A stretch of 64,000 nt of DNA from Arthrobacter sp. NicSoilB8 (GCF_019977355.1 NZ_AP024655.1:1860001-1924000), one strand, 5' to 3'; counted from the first letter of the stretch, positions 18,004-27,671 are shown. The notes: generated by a model from the letters alone, not told the origin. Numbers and translations are program-made.

Positions 18004-19104
18004 TCAGGCGGCAGCGAGCTCGCGCTTGATGGCCGCGATAAACGAATCAACGTCGTCCTCAGTGGTGTCAAAGGAGCACATCCAGCGAACCTCACGGGCC
18101 GCCTCGTTCCAGTCGTAGAAGCGGAAGGACGCGCGCAGCCGGTCCGCGACCCCGGCAGGCAGGATGGCGAAGACACCGTTGGACTCGGTCTTCTGGCTCA
18201 GCTCGACGCCGGGGATCGCCTCGACGCCGGCGCGCAGCCGCGCGGCCATGGCGTTGGCGTGTGAGGCCGAGCGCAGCCACAGGTCACCCTCGAGCAGGGC
18301 AATGAACTGGGCCGACATGAACCGCATTTTGGATGCCAGCTGCATGTTCATCTTGCGCAGGTAGACCAGGCCGTGGGCCGCTTCCGGGTTCAGGGCGATC
18401 ACAACTTCGCCGAACAGCAGGCCGTTCTTCGTCCCGCCGAAGGAGAGGATGTCCACGCCGGCATCGCGGGTGAAGGCCCGCAGCGGAACGCCCAGGTGCG
18501 CGGCGGCGTTGGCCAGCCGGGCACCGTCCATGTGCAGTTTCATGCCCTTGGAATGGACATGCTCCGCGATGGCCTTGACTTCCTCCGGGGTGTAGCACGT
18601 GCCAAGCTCGGTGGTCTGGGTGATGGAGACGGCCAGCGGCTGGGCCCGGTGCTCGTCACCCCAGCCCCAGGCCTCCTGGTCGATCAGCGCAGGCGTGAGC
18701 TTGCCGTCGCCGGTGGGGACCTGCAGCAGCTTGATGCCGCCGATCCGCTCCGGTGCGCCGTTTTCGTCCATGTTGATGTGGGCGGTGGAGGCGCAGATCA
18801 CCGCGCCCCAGCGCGGGAGCAGCGACTGCAGGGAAAGGACGTTGGCGCCGGTGCCGTTAAACACCGGGAAGCACTCGATCCCCTCACCGAAATGCTCTTC
18901 CATGAGCTGCTGCAGGCGGGCGGTGTATTCGTCCTCGCCGTAGGAGACCTGGTGGCCCTCGTTGGCAGCAGCCAGGGCCGCGAGGACCTCCGGGTGCACG
19001 CCGGAATAGTTGTCCGAGGCGAAGCCCCGGACGGACGGATCATGGAGCCGCACCGCAGTGCTGGCAGGGGCAGTTTCAACTGTGCTGGTCATCGCTTTGC
19101 TCAC
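18004..19104 (-). CDS. ltaE: Low-specificity L-threonine aldolase
   Basis: A 366-residue PLP enzyme of fold type I that splits threonine or allo-threonine into glycine and acetaldehyde. The PLP lysine is in SFGGTKNGLLFGE, and the cofactor-binding aspartate in KGMKLHMDGARLANAAAH. The N-terminal RGFASDNYSGVHPEVL block matches the family. An ATG at 19092 (MTST) is an alternative to the annotated start. It is flanked by gene-free stretches of about 70 and 130 bases, so it is probably monocistronic. Confidence 0.93.
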   Translation of the reverse strand: MSKAMTSTVETAPASTAVRLHDPSVRGFASDNYSGVHPEVLAALAAANEGHQVSYGEDEYTARLQQLMEEHFGEGIECFPVFNGTGANVLSLQSLLPRWGAVICASTAHINMDENGAPERIGGIKLLQVPTGDGKLTPALIDQEAWGWGDEHRAQPLAVSITQTTELGTCYTPEEVKAIAEHVHSKGMKLHMDGARLANAAAHLGVPLRAFTRDAGVDILSFGGTKNGLLFGEVVIALNPEAAHGLVYLRKMNMQLASKMRFMSAQFIALLEGDLWLRSASHANAMAARLRAGVEAIPGVELSQKTESNGVFAILPAGVADRLRASFRFYDWNEAAREVRWMCSFDTTEDDVDSFIAAIKRELAAA

Positions 19105-19233
19105 GCTTTCAGTCTAAGAGGTCTGGGCGCCGGGGCTAAGTCCGGGGCTCAGTCGGCCGGGGCTCAGCCCGGGGGATCAGTGCAGGGGATCAGTACCGGG
19201 GCGCCGGGTTCGGGAGGCGGGTCTGGAGGCAGG

Positions 19234-20040
19234 TCAGCGGCCGAGCGGCAGCCGCCGGCCGTTCAGCTCGCCGGCGGGAGTGCTGAAGAGCCCGACGGCG
19301 GCCGCCGCCAGGTCGGCCACATCCGTGAAGCCCGGGAACGTGCGCTCGGGGGCCTTGGCCCGCATGGCAGGGTCGACGAGGGCCTTCACCACGAAGATGA
19401 CCGCGGCGCTGTGCAGCTCCGCTTCCGCTTCTGTCGGGCCGGCATTCTGCGCGGTTTTCTGTGCTGTTTTCTCAGCGGTGCCGTCATCGGTCGGGCCGGG
19501 ACCGGCGGTCGCCGCGCGGGCCCGCCGGAAGCCGTCGGCCACCGCCAGTGTCCAGGCTTCCGCTGCGGCCTTGGCCGCGGCGTAGCTGGCGCCTCCGGCC
19601 GTCGGGGCGCTCACGGCCGTGGAGGACACCATGGCAAAGCGTCCGGTGTCCGAGGCGGCGAGGTCATCGAAGAAGACGCGGGTGACGTTCCGCAGCGTGG
19701 TGACCGCGTTGCGTTCCAGGAAGTCCCAGTCGTCGTCGCTCTGGTCCGTGATGCCTTTCGCGCCGCGCCAGCCGCCCACGAGGTGGATGACGCCGTCGAC
19801 GGTTCCCGCCATCCCGGTCACCGTCTCCCGCAAGGCGCGGACGCCGCCCAGGCTGGTGAGGTCGCAGACGAGCGGCGTGACGCCGCTGCCGGCTTCGGCG
19901 GCGGCCGCCTCGATGCGGGCGGCTTCCGAGCCGACCGTGAAGACCCTGTGGCCGGCGTCGCGCAGGGCGCGGGCCGTCGCGATTCCCGACGGCCCGCTGC
20001 CCCCCGTGACCAGCACGTTCAAAGTGCCTCTGGCACTCAT
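19234..20040 (-). CDS. Short-chain dehydrogenase/reductase
   Basis: A 268-residue NAD(P)-dependent oxidoreductase with a Rossmann fold. The cofactor motif is TGGSGPSGIATA, the catalytic serine is in MVSSTAVSAP and the Tyr-Lys pair is YAAAK. A low-complexity insertion rich in T, A, E and G follows the catalytic helix. Its ATG overlaps the stop of the upstream DUF6421 gene by four bases (ATGA), which implies coupled translation and a shared pathway. The substrate is unknown. Confidence 0.88.
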   Translation of the reverse strand: MSARGTLNVLVTGGSGPSGIATARALRDAGHRVFTVGSEAARIEAAAAEAGSGVTPLVCDLTSLGGVRALRETVTGMAGTVDGVIHLVGGWRGAKGITDQSDDDWDFLERNAVTTLRNVTRVFFDDLAASDTGRFAMVSSTAVSAPTAGGASYAAAKAAAEAWTLAVADGFRRARAATAGPGPTDDGTAEKTAQKTAQNAGPTEAEAELHSAAVIFVVKALVDPAMRAKAPERTFPGFTDVADLAAAAVGLFSTPAGELNGRRLPLGR

Positions 20041-21446
20041 TCGGCGTTCAGGGCTTGGGTGCCGCTGCCGGACTCAGACCCGGTGTCCGAGGAACCCGTG
20101 ATGCCGGCGGTGGACTCGATGACCGGGCGCATCTTCTTCTCCAGGGCCTCGTAGAACATGGAGAGGGGGAACTCGTCGTCGAGGACCTGGTCCGTGAGGC
20201 CGCGCGGCGGGCCGGCCAGGGGAAGGGCCTGCGGGCCCTTGGCCCAGACGGAGGCCGGGTTGGGCGTGACCGTGCCGGAGATCAGCTCGTAGGCGGCGAG
20301 CCAGTGGGCCATCTTGGGGCGGTCGATCGAGCGCCAGTACAGTTCCTCGATCCGGGCACCGAGTTCAACTACGACGTCGGCTGCCTCGTCCCAGTCGATG
20401 CTGAGCTTGCTGTCGGTCCAGTGCAGGACGTGGTGCTGGTGCATCCACGCGAAGAGCAGCTGACCGCCGAGGCCGTCATAGTTGCGGACGCGGGTGCCGG
20501 TGATCGCGAAGCGGAAGATGCGGTCGAAGATCACGGCGTACTGGACAAGCTTGGCGTGCCGGCGCGCCTCCGGGTCGGCGTCCTCGTCCTTCTCGATCTT
20601 CACCGACTCGCGGAAGGCGGTGAGGTCGCAGCGCAGTTCCTCGAGTGAGTACAGGAAGTACGGCATGCGCTGCTTGATCATGAAGGGATCGAACGGCAGG
20701 TCGCCGCGCATGTGGGTGCGGTCGTGGATGAGGTCCCACATGACGAACGTTTCCTGCGTCAGCTCCTGGTCCTCCAGCAGAGCGGAGGCATCGTCCGGCA
20801 GCTGCAGCGAGGTGATCTCGGCGGCGGCGCGCAGGACGCGGCGAAAGCGGGCGGCCTCGCGGTCGGCGAAGATCGCACCCCACGTGAACGTCGGGGTTTC
20901 GCGGACGGCGACGGTCTCCGGGAAGAGGACGGCGGAGTTGGTGTCGTAGCCCGGGGTGAAGTCCAGGAAGCGGATCGGGACGAAGAGCTTGTTGGAGTAT
21001 TCGCCCGCTTCCAGGCCGCCGACGAACTCGGGCCAGATGACCTCGATCAGAACGGCCTCGACGAAGCGGTTGCTGCTGCCGTTCTGGGTGTACATCGGGA
21101 AGACCACGAGGTGCTGCAGTCCGTTGATCCGGTGCTGCTGCGGCTGGAAGGCCTGCAGGGAATCCAGGAAGTCCGGGACGCCAAAGCCGCCGTCGGCCCA
21201 GCGGCCAAAGTCGGTGACGAGGAGTTCGAGGTAGCGGGCATCATGCGGGAAGGACGGGGCCAGCGCCTTGACCGCTGTGGTGATGGTTTCTACGTACTCG
21301 GCCGCGGCGGCGTGGGCCTCGGCATCCGGCACGGATCCGTCCTTGACCTGAAGGGCCTGAATGGCCGTGGCGGCGGCCTTGAGGCGCAGCCATTCCTGGT
21401 TGCTGGCCGTGATCTGGGCGGGGGCGGTGAGAGCGGTCGTGGTCAT
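20037..21446 (-). CDS. DUF6421 family protein
   Basis: A 469-residue soluble protein of an uncharacterised actinobacterial family. The most distinctive block is DLIHDRTHMRGDLPFDPF, a paired-histidine motif that could bind metal, together with the aromatic-rich LLFAWMHQHHVLHWTDSKL. The ATG at 21446 is preferred to an upstream in-frame start because AAAGG lies upstream and the following MTTTALTAPAQ looks like a native N-terminus. It is translationally coupled to the SDR gene. An enzymatic function is possible but unproven. Confidence 0.82.
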   Translation of the reverse strand: MTTTALTAPAQITASNQEWLRLKAAATAIQALQVKDGSVPDAEAHAAAAEYVETITTAVKALAPSFPHDARYLELLVTDFGRWADGGFGVPDFLDSLQAFQPQQHRINGLQHLVVFPMYTQNGSSNRFVEAVLIEVIWPEFVGGLEAGEYSNKLFVPIRFLDFTPGYDTNSAVLFPETVAVRETPTFTWGAIFADREAARFRRVLRAAAEITSLQLPDDASALLEDQELTQETFVMWDLIHDRTHMRGDLPFDPFMIKQRMPYFLYSLEELRCDLTAFRESVKIEKDEDADPEARRHAKLVQYAVIFDRIFRFAITGTRVRNYDGLGGQLLFAWMHQHHVLHWTDSKLSIDWDEAADVVVELGARIEELYWRSIDRPKMAHWLAAYELISGTVTPNPASVWAKGPQALPLAGPPRGLTDQVLDDEFPLSMFYEALEKKMRPVIESTAGITGSSDTGSESGSGTQALNAE

Positions 21447-21699
21447 CGTCGACGTCGCCTTTCTGTTTGCTGTGGAGCAGATCGCTGGATCTAAATCGAG
21501 CGTAGCAAGCAATCAGAAGCTCTAATGCAAAATAGCCTCGAGCATAAGAAAGTCTGTGGCAAGTGATTCTGAAAGGCTCATCCAGCCGAAGGAGCGGGAG
21601 GGCTGCGGGTCATCCGAGGGCGCCGGGCGGATCCGCCGGGTGGCGGCGGATCCTGCCGGTACGGCAGCGGGGAAGCCGCAGGGGGACCCTGCAGGCCGG

Positions 21700-22200
21700 C
21701 TACTGTCCGGCGTCGTCCGCGGCAACGAGCTTCAGCGACACTGAATTGATGCAATACCGCTGATCCGTGGGCGTGCCGTAGCCCTCGCCGTCGAACACGT
21801 GCCCCAGGTGGGAGTCGCACGTGGCGCAGCGGACTTCCACCCGGTCCATGCCCATGGTGCGGTCATGGATGTAGCGGACGGTGCCCTCGGCGAGCGGCGC
21901 CCAGAAGGACGGCCAGCCGCAGTGCGAGTCGAACTTTTCGTTGCTGGTGAAGAGTTCTGTGCCGCAGGCCCGGCACTTGTAGACGCCCCGGGTGTGGGTG
22001 TCCCAGTATTCGCCGGTGTACGGCCGCTCGGTGCCGGCCTGGCGCAGCACCCGGTACTCTTCCGGGGTCAGTTCCTGGCGCCACTGGGCATCCGTCTTTT
22101 CAACGGGCGTCTTTTCAACGGGCGCGGCGGTTTCGGCGGCAGGCTCCGTCGAGGGCGCGGCTACGGGCATGGATTTGGACCTGTTGTTGAAGATGCTCAT
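21700..22200 (-). CDS. msrB: Peptide-methionine (R)-S-oxide reductase
   Basis: A 166-residue repair enzyme that reduces methionine-R-sulfoxide in proteins. The zinc cysteines are CRAC and CATC; the active-site cysteine is in RYCINSVSL, and HCGWPSFW is the substrate-side motif. The first 35 residues are Pro/Ala/Glu-rich with a duplicated VEKTP and are not part of the fold. There is no strong ribosome site before the ATG at 22200; ATG at 22170 is an alternative. The small protein gene at 22215 lies just upstream and is probably co-transcribed. Confidence 0.94.
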   Translation of the reverse strand: MSIFNNRSKSMPVAAPSTEPAAETAAPVEKTPVEKTDAQWRQELTPEEYRVLRQAGTERPYTGEYWDTHTRGVYKCRACGTELFTSNEKFDSHCGWPSFWAPLAEGTVRYIHDRTMGMDRVEVRCATCDSHLGHVFDGEGYGTPTDQRYCINSVSLKLVAADDAGQ

Positions 22201-22214
22201 AGCCTGAATAACGC

Positions 22215-22703
22215 TCAGGAGTCCCCGATAAATCCCGAACCGGCGTACAGATGCAGGACGGGCAGGCCCAGCTTGTCCTGGGCCTTGGTAGCCCAGTCGG
22301 TGTGGAACGTGTCCGCGACAGCATGCGGGCGCGTGATCACCACAGCCTGTCCGGCACTGAGTTCCTTGACCTTGGCGACCAGGCCGTCCACGGCCTTGCC
22401 CTCGACGATTTCGCCCGAGACGCCGCCGCCCAGCCCGGCCAACGCGGCCAGCGAAGCGGCCAGCGTGTCGGCGGCTTCAGCCCGCTCCCCGGCGGGGTCG
22501 GAGTGTGCCGTCAGTTCACGGAAGGCCTTGGCGATTTCGAGCATGGAGAGGTTTTCCAGGAAATCCACCACCAAGTGCCGCTCGGTATTGGCCGGCACCA
22601 GGACCAGCAGGGGGGCATCGCCGCCGGCAATCAGGGTTTCAATGTTGACGCGGTCATCCGCACCGAGGGGCTCTTCTGTCAAAATGACGATTGGATCACT
22701 CAT
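22215..22703 (-). CDS. Conserved hypothetical protein (alpha/beta nucleotide-binding-like)
   Basis: A 162-residue protein without signal or membrane segments. It begins MSDPIVILTEEPLGADD and ends VLHLYAGSGFIGDS. The alternation of strands and helices (for example LLVLVPAN, AVVITRPHAVAD) suggests a Rossmann- or USP-like fold, but no diagnostic motif is present. It precedes msrB by 14 bases and is divergent from the hydrolase at 22843. The function is unknown. Confidence 0.72.
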   Translation of the reverse strand: MSDPIVILTEEPLGADDRVNIETLIAGGDAPLLVLVPANTERHLVVDFLENLSMLEIAKAFRELTAHSDPAGERAEAADTLAASLAALAGLGGGVSGEIVEGKAVDGLVAKVKELSAGQAVVITRPHAVADTFHTDWATKAQDKLGLPVLHLYAGSGFIGDS

Positions 22704-22842
22704 GACCCCAGCCTAGTCGCGCTCGTGGTGACCCGCATGGTTGTGTCCCGGCGGGCAACACGGCGTGTCCCGGCCGGCGCGGCCGGGGTCCCCGGGCAGC
22801 AGGAATGCCGGGGATGGGGCGCAGTTCAGTCAGAATGGTGCC

Positions 22843-24201
22843 ATGGCTTCCTCCTTGCGCCTCCGACCGGACCTCAACCGCGCCGCCGCCCGCGCCGCCG
22901 CCCGCGGCGCGGCAACCGCCGTCGCGGCCGTCCCCGCCGCGTCCCCCGAGGCCGGTCCCTCCGGCAGCGCCAAGTGGGCCCTTGGCGGCATCATCGGAGG
23001 CAGCGCGGCCGCGGGTGTTCTCGCCGCCGGGTCATCGGCCCTCGCGCTCTATTTCGCCCGCCGCGTCATCACCCCGGCCAAGTTCCGCGACGCGGACCAG
23101 GAAATCCTGGCCGTGATCCGCGACGGGCGGGCGGTGCAGGTCATCCTCGCCGCGACCCCGGAGGCCACGGTGGACGGGGTGTACGGGTTCTTCTTCGACG
23201 GCGGCCGGGGCCATGCCCGGATCGGCCGGATCCTCTCCTACTCGCCGGCCGAACGCACTGTCCTGCGGGAGGTGGAGTCCGTCTACAGCGGGGACCTCGC
23301 CACCGCCCGGCGCGGCTGGTGGAGCGGGGCGGCCTATCCCGATCCCGCCGCGCTCGGGCTGCCGGCGGAAGACGTGCTGATCGACGTCGACGGCGGGACC
23401 GCGCCGGCCTGGCTGGTCCGGTCCGTCCCGGCGTCCGAAGAGACGGTGCCGGACGTCTGGGCGATCATGGTGCACGGCCGCGGCGCCTCACGGCAGGAAG
23501 GCCTGCGGGCCGTCCGGACTGCCCGGGAACTGGGCATGTCCAGTCTGCTGATCTCGTACCGCAACGACGGCCTGGCTCCGTCCGCCACCGACGGGCGGTA
23601 CGGCCTGGGCTCCACGGAATGGCGCGACGTCGAGGCCGCCATTGAGTACGCCCTGCAGCAGGGCGCCCGCGAGGTGGTCCTGTTCGGCTGGTCGATGGGC
23701 GGCGCGATCTGCCTCCAGACGGCCGACCTCTCGCGGCATCGCCAGGTGATCCGGGCGATGGTCCTGGACGCCCCGGTGATCAACTGGGTCAACGTGCTGG
23801 CGCACCATGCGGAGCTGAACCGGATCCCGTCGGCCGTGGGCCGCTACGGACAACTTATGCTCAGCCACCCCGCGGGCCGGCGGCTGACCGGACTGGCCGC
23901 CCCCGTGGACCTCAAGGCGATGGACTGGGTTTCACGGGCCGTGGAGCTGCGCACGCCGACCCTCATTGTGCACAGCGTGGACGACGAATACGTCCCCTTC
24001 GAGCCTTCCGCCGAGCTGGCCGAGAAGAACCCGGAGATGGTCACGTTCGAGCCTTTCGACACCGCCCGGCACACGAAGGAATGGAATGTGGACCCGGAGC
24101 GGTGGGAGCGGCAGGTGGGTGCCTGGCTCCGGCTGCAGCTGGCGCCCCGCGCCAATCCCGGGGACCAGGAGCCGGCGCCCCTGGACCCCGCGCCGAACTG
24201 A
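22843..24201 (+). CDS. Membrane-anchored alpha/beta hydrolase
   Basis: A 452-residue protein. After an Ala/Arg-rich start there is one hydrophobic segment (residues about 40-70, GGIIGGSAAAGVLAAG), so it is likely tethered to the membrane. The hydrolase domain follows: oxyanion region MVHGRGASRQEG, nucleophile elbow GWSMGG, acid in VHSVDDEYVPF and histidine in TARHTKEW. The ATG at 22843 is chosen over an upstream start in the same frame because the extension reads as noise. Substrate unknown; an esterase or peptidase is likely. Confidence 0.88.
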   Translation: MASSLRLRPDLNRAAARAAARGAATAVAAVPAASPEAGPSGSAKWALGGIIGGSAAAGVLAAGSSALALYFARRVITPAKFRDADQEILAVIRDGRAVQVILAATPEATVDGVYGFFFDGGRGHARIGRILSYSPAERTVLREVESVYSGDLATARRGWWSGAAYPDPAALGLPAEDVLIDVDGGTAPAWLVRSVPASEETVPDVWAIMVHGRGASRQEGLRAVRTARELGMSSLLISYRNDGLAPSATDGRYGLGSTEWRDVEAAIEYALQQGAREVVLFGWSMGGAICLQTADLSRHRQVIRAMVLDAPVINWVNVLAHHAELNRIPSAVGRYGQLMLSHPAGRRLTGLAAPVDLKAMDWVSRAVELRTPTLIVHSVDDEYVPFEPSAELAEKNPEMVTFEPFDTARHTKEWNVDPERWERQVGAWLRLQLAPRANPGDQEPAPLDPAPN

Positions 24202-24208
24202 CAGTTCG

Positions 24209-24235
24209 CGGCAGTGCGGCGCGCCGGCACTGCCG
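24209..24235. terminator. Hairpin between convergent genes
   Basis: The arms CGGCAGTGC and GCACTGCCG pair perfectly around a 9-base GC-rich loop. It is placed between the 3' ends of the hydrolase and ybaK. There is no U-tract, so its strength as a terminator is uncertain. Confidence 0.4.
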
Positions 24236-24256
24236 TGATCTGCAGTCTCGAGGGCG

Positions 24257-24754
24257 TCAGTCCTGCCGGGTCCCGATCCTGGCGGTGCGGGCGGCCGTCA
24301 GCCGGATGAGCTCGGCCGGATCGAGCTCGATGTCCAGCCCGCGCCGTCCGCCCGAAACGAGGATGGTCTCCAGCGCCAGGGCGCTGTCATCCACCACCGT
24401 GGGGGAGGACTGGCGCTGGCCGAGCGGTGAGATGCCGCCGAGCACGTAGCCCGTCCGTCGTTGCGCCGCGGCCGGGTCGGCCATCGCGGCCTTCTTGCCG
24501 CCCAGGGCAGCCGCCATAGCTTTGAGGTCCAGGTTTCCGCTCACGGGAACGACGCCGACGGCGAGCCGCCCGTCGACGTCGACCATCAGGGTCTTGAAGA
24601 CCCGGGCCGGGTCGATGCCCAGCATTTCCGCCGCTTCGAGGCCATAACTGGCCACCGCGGGGTCATGGGCGTAAGGGTGGGCGACAAAGGGAACCCCGGC
24701 GGCCGCGAGTGCTGCGGTGGCCGGAGTTCCCTGCGACGGGAGTTTGCGGGCCAT
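24257..24754 (-). CDS. ybaK: Cys-tRNA(Pro) deacylase YbaK/EbsC
   Basis: A 165-residue editing enzyme that hydrolyses mischarged Cys-tRNA(Pro). The family markers are ARVFKTLMVDVDG, which carries the conserved lysine, and GYVLGGISPLGQRQ near the active site, followed by DDSALALETILVSGGRRGLDIEL. Its length matches the family. It is the last gene of a minus-strand run behind sseA and sufE; the sufE stop lies 27 bases upstream of its start, so co-transcription is likely. Confidence 0.94.
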   Translation of the reverse strand: MARKLPSQGTPATAALAAAGVPFVAHPYAHDPAVASYGLEAAEMLGIDPARVFKTLMVDVDGRLAVGVVPVSGNLDLKAMAAALGGKKAAMADPAAAQRRTGYVLGGISPLGQRQSSPTVVDDSALALETILVSGGRRGLDIELDPAELIRLTAARTARIGTRQD

Positions 24755-24781
24755 GTCGGCTGACTGTCCTGGCGCCGGAGC

Positions 24782-25255
24782 TCAGGACTGTGCCGGCTGC
24801 TGCCGGGGCGCGGACGCGGCGACTTTCCGCTTGATCCGGCCCAGCATGGCCGTCATGCCGCGCATGCGCAGCGGAGTGATGGCCCGGGTGAGGCCCAGCT
24901 GCTCGGGCATGTCGTCCGGGACCGCCAGGATTTCCGCGGCGCTGAGGCCGTCGAGTCCTTCATGGAGCACCCCGGCGAAGCCGCGGGTGGTCGGGGCTTC
25001 CTTGGGTGCCTTGAAGTAGAGCCGGACACGCTCCGGTGCGCCGCCGTCGGCCGGTTCCGTCTCGATGGTGAGGAAGAGCGGCGTCTGGCACTCCACTACT
25101 TGCTCCAGCAGTTCCGGGTGGTCCCGGAGCCGCTCCGGGAGTTCCGGAAGGCCCTGCGAGAACTCGAGGAGCAGCTGCAGCCGTTCCGGTTCGGTCAGGG
25201 CCTGGAAATCGTCAACAATGTCCGCCAGTGCGGCGGGGAGGGCAGAAGTATTCAT
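24782..25255 (-). CDS. sufE: SufE-family cysteine desulfurase activator
   Basis: A 157-residue sulfur acceptor/transfer protein. It typically takes persulfide sulfur from a cysteine desulfurase. The likely acceptor cysteine lies in QVVECQTPLFL. The later blocks VRLYFKAPKEAPTTRGFAGVL and ITPLRMRGMTAML are characteristic. The start is ATG at 25255, with GGGAG just upstream; GTG three bases earlier is equally possible. It follows the sulfurtransferase gene sseA, and the two probably act in the same sulfur-handling step. Confidence 0.92.
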   Translation of the reverse strand: MNTSALPAALADIVDDFQALTEPERLQLLLEFSQGLPELPERLRDHPELLEQVVECQTPLFLTIETEPADGGAPERVRLYFKAPKEAPTTRGFAGVLHEGLDGLSAAEILAVPDDMPEQLGLTRAITPLRMRGMTAMLGRIKRKVAASAPRQQPAQS

Positions 25256-25389
25256 CACTCCCAGCTTACGCACGGGCGGCAATTGTGTCCCGGTCGCCTC
25301 CGGTTCCGTCCTTGTCGAATCCGGCTGTGTCCTCGTCCCGACAGGCTCTGTCCCTGTCCTGGGCGGCCCCGTCCGTTGAAGCGGGGACC

Positions 25390-26307
25390 TTAGCGGCCGG
25401 CCGGGATCGTGCCGCGTTCGGTGCCTTTGGCGATGGGGACGCGCACGGCGTTGCCCCACTCGGTCCAGGAGCCGTCGTAGTTCCGGACGGTGTCGAAGCC
25501 CAGCAGGTATTTCAGGGCAAACCAGGTGTGGCTGGACCGCTCGCCGATGCGGCAGTAGGCCACGACGTCGTCGCCTTCCTTGAGTCCGGCCTCGCCAAGG
25601 TACAGCGCCTCGAGTTCGCCGCGGTCGCGGTAGGTGCCGTCCTCGGCGGCCGCGCGGGCCCAGGGGATGGACGCCGCGGTGGGGATGTGCCCGCCGCGCA
25701 GGGCGCCTTCTTCCGGGTAGGCCGGCATGTGGGTCCGCTGGCCGGTGTACTCCTCGGTCGAGCGGACGTCGATCAGCGGCTTGCCGAAGTGGGCTAGGAC
25801 GTCCTCCTTGAAGGCGCGGATCGGAGCATCGTTGCGTTCCACCACCGGGTACGTTCCCGGAGCGGGGACCGTGGTTGCGGTGGTCAGCGGGCGGCCCTCG
25901 GCGATCCACTTGTCGCGGCCGCCGTCCAGGAGCCGGACGTCCTCGTGGCCGAACAGCGTGAACACCCACAGTGCGTACGCAGCCCACCAGTTGGACTTGT
26001 CGCCGTAAATGACCACGGTGCTGTCCCGGGAAATTCCCTTGGCCGCGGCCAGGGCGGCGAAGGCTTCGCCGTCCACGTAGTCGCGCGTGACCTCGTCGTT
26101 GAGGTCCGTGTGCCAGTCGATCTTGACGGCGCCGGGGATGTGGCCGGTTTCGTAAAGCAGCACGTCCTCGTCCGACTCCACCACGACGAGCTTGCCGCCG
26201 TGGAGCCCGCCGGCCTCAATCGCCGCGGCGAGCCATTCGGTGGAGACCAGGCGCTCGGGGTGGGCGTAGGCGGCGAACTTCTCGTTCTGCTCAACGGGGT
26301 AGGACAT
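25390..26307 (-). CDS. sseA: Thiosulfate/3-mercaptopyruvate sulfurtransferase
   Basis: A 305-residue protein with two rhodanese domains. The first, roughly residues 20-145, is structural, containing [16 protein letters not shown]. The second holds the active-site loop [12 protein letters not shown]. The enzyme moves sulfane sulfur to cyanide or other thiophilic acceptors. AAAGG sits about 8 bases before the ATG. It heads a short minus-strand operon with sufE. A tract of short CCTGTCC-like repeats occupies the gap between them. Confidence 0.94.
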   Translation of the reverse strand: MSYPVEQNEKFAAYAHPERLVSTEWLAAAIEAGGLHGGKLVVVESDEDVLLYETGHIPGAVKIDWHTDLNDEVTRDYVDGEAFAALAAAKGISRDSTVVIYGDKSNWWAAYALWVFTLFGHEDVRLLDGGRDKWIAEGRPLTTATTVPAPGTYPVVERNDAPIRAFKEDVLAHFGKPLIDVRSTEEYTGQRTHMPAYPEEGALRGGHIPTAASIPWARAAAEDGTYRDRGELEALYLGEAGLKEGDDVVAYCRIGERSSHTWFALKYLLGFDTVRNYDGSWTEWGNAVRVPIAKGTERGTIPAGR

Positions 26308-26533
26308 GGTGATGGCCTTTCACTGAAACGGTCAGGAGGCCTGGCGCGGAAAGCGTTCGCGGCGCCGGGCCTGTAACAACACTAGTCACGGGCCGGCGGG
26401 ATTGTCCCACCGGGTTCACACGGGGAAATGTGGCCTTGCTCACGCCGTCCGCCGGTTCGCGCCGGCGCACGCGGGGCGGGCGTGCTTTGCCGGTATTCTT
26501 GCTGGGGACAAGTGACCAGCAGAACGGACCACC

Positions 26534-27571
26534 TTGGTACATATCGAACAACTCGCCGCCCGTACGCCGGCAGTTTCCGTGGACGAACTCCTTAACGGGT
26601 TCTATCCGTCGCCGCGGTTCGGTGAGGTCTCGTTTTCCAGCTACCGGCCCGATCCCGCCCAGCCCAGCCAGGCGCACGCGGTCCGCTCGCTCGAGCATTT
26701 CGCGGCGGGCGTCGGCGCGCGCGACGGCGACGGCCTGTTCAAGCGGCTCTTCGGCAAGAAGGACACCTCCCGGGCTGGCATCTACCTTGACGGCGGATTC
26801 GGCGTCGGCAAGACCCACCTGCTGGCCTCGCTGTGGCATGCCGCCCCCGGGCCCAAGGCCTTCGGCACGTTCGTCGAATACACCAACCTCGTCGGTGCCC
26901 TGTCCTTCCGCAAGACCGTTGAAGCGCTGAGCCACTACAGGCTCGTGTGCATTGATGAATTCGAACTCGACGATCCGGGCGACACCGTGCTGATGTCCCG
27001 GCTCATGCGCGAACTCGCCGACGCCGGCGTGAAGCTCGCGGCGACCTCAAACACGCTGCCGGGGTCGCTGGGCGACGGGCGCTTTGCCGCCGTCGACTTC
27101 GCCCGCGAAATCCAGGTGCTGGCGGACCAGTTCGACGTCGTACGGATCGACGGCGAGGACTTCCGGCACCGCGGCCTCCCGGCGGCGCCCGCGCCGCTGC
27201 GCAATGACGACCTGACGCACCACATGCAGGCCGAATTCGACGGCAAGACCGTGGCGCGCGATGAGTTCAGCACCCTGATCAACCACCTGGCCGGTGTGCA
27301 CCCCAGCCGCTACCGTCAGTTGCTGGACGGCATCGAAGGCGTTGTCTGGAAGAACGTGCACACGATCACCGAGCAGGCGGTGGCACTGCGGTTTGTGGTG
27401 CTGGCGGACCGGCTGTACGACAAAGACGTGCCCATCCTGGCCAGCGGTGTGCCGTTCGACCAGCTCTTCACCGAGGAAATGATGACCGGCGGGTACATGA
27501 AGAAGTACTTCCGTGCCGTCTCCCGGCTTACCGCTCTGGCCCGCGAAGGCCAGAACCACGAGCCGTCCTAA
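26534..27571 (+). CDS. zapE: ZapE/AFG1-family ATPase
   Basis: A 345-residue P-loop ATPase. Walker A is GGFGVGKTHL and Walker B is CIDEFELDD; sensor region AATSNTLPGSLGDGRF and FAREIQVLAD follow. In Proteobacteria ZapE acts at the division ring, and AFG1 acts in protein quality control; the actinobacterial role is not established. The start is TTG with no clear ribosome site, and the N-terminus has no internal Met that would give a better choice. It is divergent from sseA and followed by an exceptional hairpin. Confidence 0.93.
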   Translation: MVHIEQLAARTPAVSVDELLNGFYPSPRFGEVSFSSYRPDPAQPSQAHAVRSLEHFAAGVGARDGDGLFKRLFGKKDTSRAGIYLDGGFGVGKTHLLASLWHAAPGPKAFGTFVEYTNLVGALSFRKTVEALSHYRLVCIDEFELDDPGDTVLMSRLMRELADAGVKLAATSNTLPGSLGDGRFAAVDFAREIQVLADQFDVVRIDGEDFRHRGLPAAPAPLRNDDLTHHMQAEFDGKTVARDEFSTLINHLAGVHPSRYRQLLDGIEGVVWKNVHTITEQAVALRFVVLADRLYDKDVPILASGVPFDQLFTEEMMTGGYMKKYFRAVSRLTALAREGQNHEPS

Positions 27572-27608
27572 GCCGGACGCCGCCGCCCGCCGCATCGTCC
27601 CCACCAAG

Positions 27609-27671
27609 CAACGCGGGGTCACTCCCGGCCCATCCCGAGCCGTCGGATGGGCCGGGAGTGACCCCGCGTTG
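27609..27671. terminator. 26-bp perfect stem, REP-like element copy 1
   Basis: Perfect 26-bp arms (27609-27634 and 27646-27671) enclose an 11-base loop. The outer arm CAACGCGGGGTCACT is shared with the element at 40987. It lies 38 bases after the zapE stop. It may terminate transcription from both sides, but the length and sequence sharing suggest a repeated extragenic palindrome. Confidence 0.8.

Noticed and set aside
24782..25987. 401-codon reading that extends sufE upstream
   Set aside because: The upstream part overlaps sseA in another frame; the ATG at 25255 with GGGAG gives the normal SufE length.
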